A stretch of DNA of 64,000 nucleotides from assembly GCA_963680875.1 (NCBI GenBank), contig OY804585.1, positions 42,763,414-42,827,413 of the forward strand. Reading direction: 5' to 3'. A program made the position numbers and the translations under genes. The stretch comes from Bathymodiolus brooksi. Its lineage: Eukaryota > Mollusca > Bivalvia > Mytilida > Modiolidae. Below the pieces are notes generated by a model. The model saw only the letters and a list, made by a program, of their open reading frames with translations, was not told the origin of the DNA and did no database searches. Of this stretch, positions 51,921 through 62,911 are shown in pieces (the stretch's first letter is position 1; each line of letters begins with the position of its first letter).

Positions 51921-54900
51921 CCAAGATGGCTGCCATCGCAGGACATAGATTAACATTGGACCCTATGGGAAAATGTTCAAATGCCTTCTTCTGAGAAACT
52001 ACAAATATGATTAAAGCCAAACTGTACATGAATGTTCATTGGATGGTCCTCTACAATCTTAAGGTTTTTTGTTCCGATATGAAATTCAAATGGCGGCTAC
52101 GGCAGGACTTAGTTTAACATTGGACCCTATGGGGAAAATGTTTCAAAATGCTTCTTCTCTGAAACCACTTGGACAGTTGAAACCAAACTGCCCAGGAATG
52201 ATCATTGGAAGGTCCTCTACAAAGTTTCTGTTTTTTATGCCGATCGGAAATCCAAGATGGCTGCCACCGCAGGACATAGATTAACATTGGACCCTATGGA
52301 AAAATATTCAAATGCCTTCTTCTCAGAAACTACAAATATGATTAAAGCCAAACTGTACATGAATGTTCATTGGATGGTCCTCTACAATCTTCAGGTTTTT
52401 TGTTCCGATATGAAATTCAAAATGGCGGCTACGGCAGGACTTAGTTTAACATTGGACCCTATGTGAATAATGTTTCAAAATGCTTCTTCTCTGAAACCAC
52501 TTGGACAGTTGAAACCAAACTGCGCAGGAATGATCATTGGAAGGTCCTCTACAAATTTTATGTTTTTTATGCCGATCGGAAATCCAAGATGGCCGCCACC
52601 GCAGGACATAGATTAACATTGGACCCTATGGGAAAATATTCAAATGCCTTCTTCTCAGAAACTACAAATATGATTAAAGCCAAACTGTACATGAATGTTC
52701 ATTGGATGGTCCTCTACAATCTTAAGGTTTTTTGTTCCGATATGAAATTCAAAATGGCGGCTACGGCAGGACTTAGTTTAACATTGGACCCTATGGGAAA
52801 AATGTTTCAAAATGCTTCTTCTCTGAAACCACTGGGACAGTTGAAACCAAACTGCCCAGGAATGATCATTGGAAGGTCCTCTACAAAGTTTCTGTTTTTT
52901 ATGCCAATCGGAAATCTAAGATGGCCGCCACCGCAGGCCGTAGATTAACATTGGACCCTATGGGAAAATATTCAAATGCCTTCTTCTCAGAAACTACAAA
53001 TATGATTAAAGCCAAACTGTACATGAATGTTCATTGGATGGTCCTCTACAATCTTAAGGTTTTTTGTTCCGATATGAAATTCAAAATGGCGGCTACGGCA
53101 GGACTTAGTTTAACATTGGACCCTATGGGGAAAATGTTTCAAAATGCTTCTTCTCTGAAACCACTTGGACAGTTGAAACCAAACTGCCCAGGAATGATCA
53201 TTGGAAGGTCCTCTACAAATTTTCTGTTTTTTATGCCGATCGGAAATCCAAGATGGCTGCCACCGCAGGACATAGATTAACATTGGACCCTATGGGAAAA
53301 TATTCAAATGCCTTCTTCTCAGAAACTACAAATATGATTAAAGCCAAACTGTACATGAATGTTCATTGGATGGTCCTCTACAATCTTAAGGTTTTTTGTT
53401 CCGATATGAAATTCAAAATGGCGGCTACGGCAGGACTTAGTTTAACATTGGACCCTATGGGAAAAATGTTTCAAAATGCTTCTTCTCTGAAACCACTTGG
53501 ACAGTTGAAACCAAACTGCCCAGGAATGATCATTGGAAGGTCCTCTACAAAATTTTTGTTTTTTATGCCGATCGGAAATCCAAGATGGCTGCCATCGCAG
53601 GTCATAGATTAACATTGGACCCTATGGGAAAATATTCAAATGCCTTCTTCTCAGAAACTACAAATATGATTAAAGCCAAACTGTACATGAATGTTCATTG
53701 GATGGTCCTCTACAATCTTAAGGTTTTTTGTTCCGATATGAAATTCAAAATGGCGGCTACGGCAGGACTTAGTTTAACATTGGACCCTATGGAGAAAATG
53801 TTTCAAAATGCTTCTTCTCTGAAACCACTTGGACAGTTGAAACCAAACTGCCCAGGAATGATCATTGGAAGGTCCTCTACAAATTTTGTGTTTTTTATGC
53901 CGATCGGAAATCCAAGATGGCTGCCACTGCAGGACATAGATTAACATTGGACCCTATGGGAAAATATTCAAATGCCTTCTTCTCAGAAACTACAAATATG
54001 ATTAAAGCCAAACTGTACATGAATGTTCATTGGATGGTCCTCTACAATCTTAAGGTTTTTTGTTCCGATATGAAATTCAAAATGGCGGCTACGGCAGGAC
54101 TTAGTTTAACATTGGACCCTATGGGAAAAATGTTTCAAAATGCTTCTTCTCTGAAACCACTGGGACAGTTGAAACCAAACTGCCCAGGAATGATCATTGG
54201 AAGGTCCTCTACAAATTTTATGTTTTTTATGCCGATCGGAAATCCAAGATGGCCGCCACCGCAGGACATAGATTAACATTGGACCCTATGGGAAAATATT
54301 CAAATGCCTTCTTCTCAGAAACTACAAATATGATTAAAGCCAAACTGTACATGAATGTTCATTGGATGGTCCTCTACAAACTTTACGTTTTTTGTTCTGA
54401 TATGAAATTCAAAATGGCGGCTACGGCAGGACCTAGTTTAACATTGGACCCTATGGGGAAAATGTTTCAAAACGCTTCTTCTCTGAAACCACTAGGACAG
54501 TTGAAACCAAACTGCCCAGGAATGATCATTGGAAGGTCCTCTACAAATTTTATGTTTTTTATGCCGATCGGAAATCCAAGATGGCTGCCACCGCAATACA
54601 TAGATTAACATTGGACCCTAAGGGAAAATATTCAAATGCCTTCTTCTCAGAAACTACAAATATTATTAAAGCCAAACTGTACATGAATGTTCATTGGATG
54701 GTCCTCTACAAACTTTACGTTTTTTGTTCCGATATGAAATTCAAAATGGCGGCTACGGCAGGACTTAGTTTAACATTGGACCCTATGGGAAAAATGTTTC
54801 AAAACGCTTCTTCTCTGAAACCACTTGGACAATTGAAACCAAACTGCCCAGGAATGATCATTGGAAGGTCCTCTACAAAGTTTCTGTTTTTTTATGCCGA

Positions 54901-55600
54901 TCGAAAATTCAAGATGGCCGCCACCACAGGACATAGATTAACATTGGACCCTATGGGAAAATGTTCAAATGCCTTCTTCTCAGAAACTACAAATATGATT
55001 AAAGCAAAACTGTACATGAATGTTCATTGAATGGTCCTCTACAAACTTTACGTTTTTTATTCCGATATGAAATTGAAAATGGCGGCTACGGCAGGACTTA
55101 GTTTAACATTGGACCCTATGGGGAAAATGTTTCAAAACGCTTCTTCTCTGACACCACTTGGATAATTGAAACCAAACTGCCCAGGAATGATCATTGGAAG
55201 GTACTCTACAAGATTTGTGTTTTTTATGCCGATCGGAAATCCAAGATGGCCACCACCGTAATACATAGATTAACATTGGACCCTATGGGAAAATGTTCAA
55301 ATGCCTTCTACTCAGAAACTACAAATATGATTAAAGCCAAACTGTACATGAATGTTCATTGGATGGTCCTCTATAAACTTTACGTTTTTTGTTCTGATAT
55401 GAAATTCAAAATGGCGGCTACGGCAGGACTTAGTTTAACATTGGACCCTATGGGAAAAATGTTTCAAAACGCTTCTTCTCTGAAACCACTTGGACAGTTG
55501 AAACCAAACTGCCCAGGAATGATCATTGGAAGGTCCTCTACAAAGTTTCTGTTTTTTATGCCGATCGGAAATCCAAGATGGCTGCCACCACAGGTCATAG
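51921..55600 (+). repeat. 332-bp tandem array in E1 (165 + 167-bp dimers)
   Basis: AAGATGG marks of the alpha half-unit lie with the ATG at 51926, 52257, 52589, 52921, 53253, 53585, 53917, 54249, 54581, 54914, 55246 and 55578, a spacing of 331-333 bp. Each unit has an alpha half (CCAAGATGGCTGCCACCGC, ATAGATTAACATTGGACCC, CTACAAATATGATTAAAG) and a beta half (CAAAATGGCGGCTACGGC, CTTAGTTTAACATTGGACCC, GAAACCACTTGGACAGTTG). For example, CAAGATGG at 53,249 and CAAAATGG at 53,414 are 165 bp apart, and the next CAAGATGG is 167 bp on. The last unit breaks off into CATAGTATTAACAC. Confidence 0.95.
53414..53425 (+). promoter_or_regulatory. YY1-like motif CAAAATGGCGGC, one per 332-bp unit (example)
   Basis: AAAATGGCGGC agrees with the animal YY1 consensus (AANATGGCGGC). 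It is present in the beta half of nearly every 332-bp unit. The alpha half has CAAGATGGCTGCC or CAAGATGGCCGCC, and satellite monomers have CAAGATGGCCGCT or CAAGATGGCCACC. Motif presence is seen; protein binding is inference. Confidence 0.35.
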
Positions 55601-55788
55601 TATTAACACAGTGGAAAATACAGAAATATATTCTTCTCTGAAGCTATTGCACTGATTGAATCTAAATTGTGCATCAATCATTGGAAGGTCCTTTACAAAC
55701 TTTGTGTTTTTTATGTTGATCGTAATTCCAAGATGACTACCACTGCAGGACATAGTTTTTACATAGGACCAATTGGTTTTTTTTATAA
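55601..55788 (+). repeat. Tail segment of E1
   Basis: One diverged monomer (CTTCTCTGAAGCTATTGCAC, GATTGAATCTAAATTGTGC, CCAAGATGACTACCACTGC) leads into ATAGTTTTTACATAGGACC, an octa-T run and TATAACC. The same tail occurs in E2 and E3 with few changes. Confidence 0.8.
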
Positions 55789-55824
55789 CCAGGTGAACAA
55801 TACAGGCTCTTGAGAGCCTCTGGT
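55789..55824 (+). repeat. E1 terminus: subterminal inverted repeat and 3' stem-loop
   Basis: CCAGGTGAAC (55,789-55,798) is the exact reverse complement of GTTCACCTGG in the head. After AATAC comes AGGCTCT-TG-AGAGCCT (55,804-55,819), a perfect 7-bp stem with a 2-nt loop, then CTGGT. Identical copies lie at 60,233-60,268 and 62,854-62,889. Confidence 0.92.
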
Positions 55825-55846
55825 TAACATATATTATGGGATTTTT
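55825..55846. repeat. 22-bp satellite remnant between E1 and E2
   Basis: TAACATATATTATGGG followed by ATTTTT matches the satellite A monomer (TAACATGTATTACAGG then ATTTTT) with few mismatches. It is even closer to the edge-unit form GCATATATTAC. It continues the satellite sequence interrupted at 51,577. The same spacer follows E2 and E3. Confidence 0.85.
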
Positions 55847-55877
55847 AGTTCACCTGGACCAAAGGTCCATATGAACT
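55847..55877. repeat. Decayed head palindrome of E2
   Basis: AGTTCACCTGGACC, AAA, GGTCCATATGAACT. Two bases in the right arm no longer pair. Compare E1 at 51,578. Confidence 0.9.
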
Positions 55878-55892
55878 ATTGCCATCACTTGG

Positions 55893-55934
55893 CGTCCGTC
55901 GTCTGTCGTCTGTTGTCTGTCGTCTGTCGTCTGT
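55893..55934. repeat. 7-bp minisatellite, 6 copies, in E2
   Basis: The order is CGTCCGT, two CGTCTGT, one TGTCTGT and two CGTCTGT, then AAACTTTTCAC. Confidence 0.92.
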
Positions 55935-58900
55935 AAACTTTTCACATTTCAAGCTTCTTCTCCGAAACCACTGGGCCGATTGGAACCAAACTTAGCAGGA
56001 ATGTTCCTTGGATGGTCCTCTACAAAGTTACTGTTTTTCGTTCGAGTCGGATATTCAATATGGCTGCCAAGGCCAATAATATGCTCTGATTGGCCGAAAT
56101 TTCAAAGATCTTCTCTGAAACTAATGAACTGACTGAACCCAAACTGTACAGGAATGATCATTGGAATGTCCTTTACCAAGTTACTGTTTTTGATGCCGAT
56201 CGGAATTCCAAGATGGCCGCCATCGCAGGACATAGATTAACATTGGACCCTATGGGAAAATGTTCAAATGCCTTCTTCTCAGAAACTACAAATATGATTA
56301 AAGCCAAACTGTACATGAATGTTCATTGGATGGTCCTCTACAATCTTAAGGTTTTTTGTTCCGATATGAAATTCAAAATGGCAGATACGGCAGGACTTAG
56401 TTTAACATTGGACCCTATGGGGAAAATGTTTCAAAATGCTTCTTCTCTGAAACCACTTGGACAGTTGAAACCAAACTGCACAGGAATGTTCCTTGGATGG
56501 TCCTCTACAAAGTTACTGTTTTTCGTTCGAGTCGGATATTCAATATTGCTGCCAAGGCCAATAATATGCTCTGATTGGCCGAAATTTCAAAGATCTTCTT
56601 CTCTGAAACTAATGAACTGACTGAATCCAAACTGTACAGGAATGATCATTGGAATGTCCTTTACCAAGTTACTGTTTTTGATGCCGATCGGAATTCCAAG
56701 ATGGCCGCCATCGCAGGACATAGATTAACATTGGACCCTATGGGAAAATGTTCAAATGCCTTCTTCTCAGAAACTACAAATATGATTAAAGCCAAACTGT
56801 ACATGAATGTTCATTGGATGGTCCTCTACAATCTTAAGGTTTTTTGTTCCGATATGAAATTCAAAATGGCAGATACGGCAGGACTTAGTTTAACATTGGA
56901 CCCTATGGGAAAAAAATTTCAAAATGCTTCTTCTCTGAAACCACTTGGACAGTTGAAACCAAACTGCCCAGGAATGATCATTGGAAGGTCCTCTACAAAT
57001 TTTCTGTTTTTTATGCCGATCGGAAATCCAAGATGGCCGCCACCGCAGGACATAGATTAACATTGGACCCTATGGGGAAAATATTCAAATGCCTTCTTCT
57101 CAGAAACTACAAATATGATTAAAGCCAAACTGTACATGAATGTTCATTGGATGGTCCTCTACAATCTTAAGGTTTTTTGTTCCGATATGAAATTGAAAAT
57201 GGCGGCTACGGCAGGACTTAGTTTAACATTGGACCCTATGGGAAAAATGTTTCAAAATGCTTCTTCTCTGAAACGACTTGGACAGATGAAACCAAACTGC
57301 GCAGGAATGATCATTGGAAGGTCCTCTACAAAGTTTCTGTTTTTTATGCCGATCGGAAATCCAAGATGGCTGCCACCGCAGGCCATAGATTAACATTGGA
57401 CCCTATGGGAATATATTCAAATGCCTTCTTCTCAGAAACTACAAATATGATTAAAGCCAAACTGTACATGAATGTTTATTGGATGGTCCTCTACAATCTT
57501 AAGGTTTTTTGTTCCGATATGAAATTCAAAATGGCGGCTACGGCAGGACTTAGTTTAACATTGGACCCTATGGGAAAAATGTTTCAAAATGCTTCTTCTC
57601 TGAAACCACTTGGACAGTTGAAACCAAACTGCTCAGGAATGATCATTGGAAGGTCCTCTACAAATTTTCTGTTTTTTATGCCGATCGGAAATCCAAGATG
57701 GCTGCCACCGCAGGACATAGATTAACATTGGACCCTATGGGAAAATATTCAAATGCCTTCTTCTCAGAAACTACAAATATGATTAAAGCCAAACTGTACA
57801 TGAATGTTCATTGGATGGTCCTCTACAATCTTAAGGTTTTTTGTTCCGATATGAAATTCAAAATGGCGGCTACGGCAGGACTTAGTTTAACATTGGACCC
57901 TATGTGAATAATGTTTCAAAATGCTTCTTCTCTGAAACCACTTGGACAGTTGAAACCAAACTGCCCAGGAATGATCATTGGAAGGTCCTCTACAAAGTTT
58001 ATGTTTTTTATGCCGATCGGAAATCCAAGATGGCCGCCACCGCAAGACATAGATTAACATTGGACCCTATGGGAAAATATTCAAATGCCTTCTTCTCAGA
58101 AACTACAAATATGATTAAAGCCAAACTGTACATGAATGTTCATTGGATGGTCCTCTACAATCTTAAGGTTTTTTGTTCCGATATGAAATTCAAAATGGCG
58201 GCTACGGCAGGACTTAGTTTAACATTGGACCCTATGGGAAAAATGTTTCAAAATGCTTCTTCTCTGAAACCACTTGGACAGTTGAAACCAAACTGCGCAG
58301 AAATGATCATTGGAAGGTCCTCTACAAAGTTTCTGTTTTTTATGCCGATCGGAAATCCAAGATGGCTGCCACCGCAGGCCATAGATTAACATTGGACCCT
58401 ATGGGAATATATTCAAATGCCTTCTTCTCAGAAACTACAAATATGATTAAAGCCAAACTGTACTTGAATGTTCATTGGATGGTCCTCTACAATCTTAAGG
58501 TTTTTTGTTCCGATATGAAATTCAAAATGGCGGGTACGGCAGGACTTAGTTTAACATTGGACCCTATGGAGAAAATGTTTCAAAATGCTTCTTCTCTGAA
58601 ACCACTTGGACAGTTGAAACCAAATTGCCCAGGAATGATCATTGGAAGGTCCTCTACAAAGTTTCTGTTTTTTATGCCGATCGGAAATCCAAGATGGCTG
58701 CCACCGCAATACATAGATTAACATTGGACCCTAAGGGAAAATATTCAAATGCCTTCTTCTCAGAAACTACAAATATTATTAAAGCCAAACTGTACATGAA
58801 TGTTCATTGGATGGTCCTCTACAAACTTTACGTTTTTTGTTCCGATATGAAATTCAAAATGGCGGCTACGGCAGGACCTAGTTTAACATTGGACCCTATG

Positions 58901-60232
58901 GGAAAATGTTTCAAAACGCTTCTTCTCTGAAACCACTAGGACAGTTGAAACCAAACTGCCCAGGAATGATCATTGGAAGGTCCTCTACAAATTTTATGTT
59001 TTTTATGCCGATCGGAAATCCAAGATGGCTGCCACCGCAATACATAGATTAACATTAGACCCTAAGGGAAAATATTCAAATGCCTTCTTCTCAGAAACTA
59101 CAAATATTATTAAAGCCAAACTGTACATGAATGTTCATTGGATGGTCCTCTACAAACTTTACGTTTTTTGTTCCGATATGAAATTCAAAATGGCGGCTAC
59201 GGCAGGACTTAGTTTAACATTGGACCCTATGGGAAAAATGTTTCAAAACGCTTCTTCTCTGAAACCACTTGGACAATTGAAACCAAACTGCCCAGGATTG
59301 ATCATTGGAAGGTCCTCTACAAAGTTTCTGTTTTTTTATGCCGATCGAAAATTCAAGATGGCCGCCACCGCAGGACATAGATTAACATTGGACCCTATGG
59401 GAAAATGTTCAAATGCCTTCTTCTCAGAAACTACAAATATGATTAAAGCAAAACTGTACATGAATGTTCATTGAATGGTCCTCTACAAACTTTACGTTTT
59501 TTATTCCGATATGAAATTGAAAATGGCGGCTACGGCAGGACTTAGTTTAACATTGGACCCTATGGGGAAAATGTTTCAAAACGCTTCTTCTCTGACACCA
59601 CTTGGATAATTGAAACCAAACTGCCCAGGAATGATCATTGGAAGGTACTCTACAAGATTTGTGTTTTTTATGCCGATCGGAAATCCAAGATGGCCACCAC
59701 CGTAATACATAGATTAACATTGGACCCTATGGGAAAATATTCAAATGCCTTCTTCTCAGAAACTACAAATATGATTAAAGCCAAACTGTACATGAATGTT
59801 CATTGGATGGTCCTCTATAAACTTTACGTTTTTTGTTCTGATATGAAATTCAAAATGGCGGCTACGGCAGGACTTAGTTTAACATTGGACCCTATGGGAA
59901 AAATGTTTCAAAACGCTTCTTCTCTGAAACCACTTGGACAGTTGAAACCAAACTGCCCAGGAATGATCATTGGAAGGTCCTCTACAAAGTTTCTGTTTTT
60001 TATGCCGATCGGAAATCCAAGATGGCTGCCACCACAGGTCATAGTATTAACACAGGGGAAAATACAGAAATATATTCTTCTCTGAAGCTATTGCACTGAT
60101 TGAATCTAAATTGTGCATCAATCATTGGAAGGTCCTTTACAAACTTTGTGTTTTTTATGTTGATCGTAATTCCAAGATGACTACCACTGCAGGACATAGT
60201 TTTTACATAGGACCAATTGGTTTTTTTTATAA

Positions 60233-60268
60233 CCAGGTGAACAATACAGGCTCTTGAGAGCCTCTGGT
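60233..60268 (+). repeat. E2 terminus: inverted repeat and 3' stem-loop
   Basis: CCAGGTGAAC (60,233-60,242) and AGGCTCTTGAGAGCCT (60,248-60,263) are identical to the E1 terminus, 4,444 bp away. Confidence 0.92.
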
Positions 60269-60290
60269 TAACATATATTATGGGATTTTT
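60269..60290. repeat. 22-bp satellite remnant between E2 and E3
   Basis: The sequence is the same as at 55,825-55,846, which shows that the spacer was copied together with the element. Confidence 0.85.
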
Positions 60291-60336
60291 AGTTCACCTG
60301 GACCAAAGGTTCATATGAACTATTGCCATCACTTGG

Positions 60337-60371
60337 CGTCCGTCGTCTGTCGTCTGTTGTCTGTCGTCTGT
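60337..60371. repeat. 7-bp minisatellite, 5 copies, in E3
   Basis: This copy is one CGTCTGT shorter than in E2 and E4. The loss accounts for the change of offset from 4,444 to 4,437 bp after this point. Confidence 0.92.
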
Positions 60372-62853
60372 AAACTTTTCACATTTCAAGCTTCTTCTCC
60401 GAAACCACTGGGCCGATTGGAACCAAACTTAGCAGGAATGTTCCTTGGATGGTCCTCTACAAAGTTACTGTTTTTCGTTCGAGTCGGATATTCAATATGG
60501 CTGCCAAGGCCAATAATATGCTCTGATTGGCCGAAATTTCAAAGATCTTCTCTGAAACTAATGAACTGACTGAACCCAAACTGTACAGGAATGATCATTG
60601 GAATGTCCTTTACCAAGTTACTGTTTTTGATGCCGATCGGAATTCCAAGATGGCCACCATCGCAGGACATAGATTAACATTGGACCCTATGGGAAAATAT
60701 TCAAATGCCTTCTTCTCAGAAACTACAAATATGATTAAAGCCAAACTGTACATGAATGTTCATTGGATGGTCCTCTACAATCTTAAGGTTTTTTGTTCCG
60801 ATATGAAATTCAAAATGGCGGCTACGGCAGGACTTAGTTTAACATTGGACCCTATGGAGAAAATGTTTCAAAATGCTTCTTCTCTGAAACCACTTGGACA
60901 GTTGAAACCAAACTGCCCAGGAATGATCATTGGAAGGTCCTCTACAAATTTTCTGTTTTTTATGCCGATCGGAAATCCAAGATGGCTGCCACTGCAGGAC
61001 ATAGATTAACATTGGACCCTATGGGAAAATATTCAAATGCCTTCTTCTCAGAAACTACAAATATGATTAAAGCCAAACTGTACATGAATGTTCATTGGAT
61101 GGTCCTCTACAATCTTAAGGTTTTTTGTTCCGATATGAAATTGAAAATGGCGGCTACGGCAGGACTTAGTTTAACATTGGACCCTATGGGAAAAATGTTT
61201 CAAAATGCTTCTTCTCTGAAACCACTGGGACAGTTGAAACCAAACTGCCCAGGAATGATCATTGGAAGGTCCTCTACAAATTTTATGTTTTTTATGCCGA
61301 TCGGAAATCCAAGATGGCTGCCACCGCAGGACATAGATTAACATTGGACCCTATGGGAAAATATTCAAATGCCTTCTTCTCAGAAACTACAAATATGATT
61401 AAAGCCAAACTGTACATGAATGTTCATTGGATGGTCCTCTACAAACTTTACGTTTTTTGTTCTGATATGAAATTCAAAATGGCGGCTACGGCAGGACCTA
61501 GTTTAACATTGGACCCTATGGGGAAAATGTTTCAAAACGCTTCTTCTCTGAAACCACTAGGACAGTTGAAACCAAACTGCCCAGGAATGATCATTGGAAG
61601 GTCCTCTACAAATTTTATGTTTTTTATGCCGATCGGAAATCCAAGATGGCTGCCACCGCAATACATAGATTAACATTGGACCCTAAGGGAAAATATTCAA
61701 ATGCCTTCTTCTCAGAAACTACAAATATTATTAAAGCCAAACTGTACATGAATGTTCATTGGATGGTCCTCTACAAACTTTACGTTTTTTGTTCCGATAT
61801 GAAATTCAAAATGGCGGCTACGGCAGGACTTAGTTTAACATTGGACCCTATGGGAAAAATGTTTCAAAACGCTTCTTCTCTGAAACCACTTGGACAATTG
61901 AAACCAAACTGCCCAGGAATGATCATTGGAAGGTCCTCTACAAAGTTTCTGTTTTTTTATGCCGATCGAAAATTCAAGATGGCCGCCACCGCAGGACATA
62001 GATTAACATTGGACCCTATGGGAAAATGTTCAAATGCCTTCTTCTCAGAAACTACAAATATGATTAAAGCAAAACTGTACATGAATGTTCATTGAATGGT
62101 CCTCTACAAACTTTACGTTTTTTATTCCGATATGAAATTGAAAATGGCGGCTACGGCAGGACTTAGTTTAACATTGGACCCTATGGGGAAAATGTTTCAA
62201 AACGCTTCTTCTCTGACACCACTTGGATAATTGAAACCAAACTGCCCAGGAATGATCATTGGAAGGTACTCTACAAAGTTTCTGTTTTTTATGCCGATCG
62301 GAAATCCAAGATGGCTGCCACCGTAATACATAGATTAACATTGGACCCTATGGGAAAATGTTCAAATGCCTTCTACTCAGAAACTACAAATATGATTAAA
62401 GCCAAACTGTACATGAATGTTCATTGGATGGTCCTCTATAAACTTTACGTTTTTTGTTCTGATATGAAATTCAAAATGGCGGCTACGGCAGGACTTAGTT
62501 TAACATTGGACCCTATGGGAAAAATGTTTCAAAACGCTTCTTCTCTGAAACCACTTGGACAGTTGAAACCAAACTGCCCAGGAATGATCATTGGAAGGTC
62601 CTCTACAAAGTTTCTGTTTTTTATGCCGATCGGAAATCCAAGATGGCTGCCACCACAGGTCATAGTATTAACACAGTGGAAAATACAGAAATATATTCTT
62701 CTCTGAAGCTATTGCACTGATTGAATCTAAATTGTGCATCAATCATTGGAAGGTCCTTTACAAACTTTGTGTTTTTTATGTTGATCGTAATTCCAAGATG
62801 ACTACCACTGCAGGACATAGTTTTTACATAGGACCAATTGGTTTTTTTTATAA

Positions 62854-62889
62854 CCAGGTGAACAATACAGGCTCTTGAGAGCCTCTGGT
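62854..62889 (+). repeat. E3 terminus: inverted repeat and 3' stem-loop
   Basis: CCAGGTGAAC (62,854-62,863) and AGGCTCTTGAGAGCCT (62,869-62,884) match the other two termini base for base. Confidence 0.92.
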
Positions 62890-62911
62890 TAACATATATT
62901 ATGGGATTTTT
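62890..62911. repeat. 22-bp satellite remnant between E3 and E4
   Basis: This is the third copy of the TAACATATATTATGGG-type spacer. Confidence 0.85.

Larger units (their letters stand above)
51578..55824 (+). mobile_element. E1: Helentron-like non-autonomous element with 332-bp tandem core
   Basis: The order is: hairpin head (51,578-51,608), 7-bp minisatellite (51,624-51,644), about 280 bp of head-specific monomers (CAAGCTTCTTCTCCGAAACC onward), a 332-bp array (about 51,920-55,590), a tail, then an inverted copy of the head's GTTCACCTGG (CCAGGTGAAC, 55,789-55,798) and a stem-loop (55,804-55,819). The left flank is satellite ending in T; the right flank is T plus satellite. Short subterminal inverted repeats, one 3' stem-loop, a TT target and a minisatellite core are the traits described for Helentron derivatives. 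There is no Rep/helicase frame, so it would depend on another element. The class is inference; a MITE or a Helitron of another type remains possible. Confidence 0.6.
54590..56200. repeat. Block present in three copies across element junctions
   Basis: The end of E1's core, its tail, the spacer and the E2 head recur at about 59,034-60,637 (offset 4,444, then 4,437 after the minisatellite) and 61,655-63,265 (offset 7,065). Shared rarities include ACCCTAAGGGAAAATATTC, TATTATTAAAGCC, GTTCATTGAATGGTCC, CTGACACCACTTGGATAATT and GTATTAACACAG. The copying unit therefore spans an element junction. Confidence 0.88.
55847..60268 (+). mobile_element. E2: second copy of the Helentron-like element
   Basis: It has the same order of parts as E1. 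The alpha-half marks are at 56213, 56701, 57033, 57366, 57698, 58030, 58362, 58693, 59025, 59358, 59690 and 60022. The first spacing is 488 rather than 332 because a head-type segment (GCTGCCAAGGCC, CCAATAATATGCTCTGATTG) reappears inside the core near 56,480-56,620. CCCTATGTGAATAATG near 57,899 matches 52,458, and GGGAATATATTC recurs 996 bp apart near 57,407 and 58,403. The last third and tail copy E1 at an offset of 4,444 bp. No long coding frame typical of Rep/helicase is present. Confidence 0.6.
60291..62889 (+). mobile_element. E3: shortened copy of the element
   Basis: Head palindrome (60,291-60,321, right arm GGTTCATATGAACT), minisatellite (60,337-60,371), core with alpha marks at 60650, 60982, 61314, 61646, 61979, 62311 and 62643, then tail and terminus. 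It has seven alpha marks against twelve in E1 and E2. From 60,650 on it follows E1 at a constant offset of 7,065 (53585 onward), sharing CTATGGAGAAAATG and CCACTGCAGG. E3 is therefore best explained by unequal exchange that joined an element head to the middle of an E1-like core. Confidence 0.62.
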
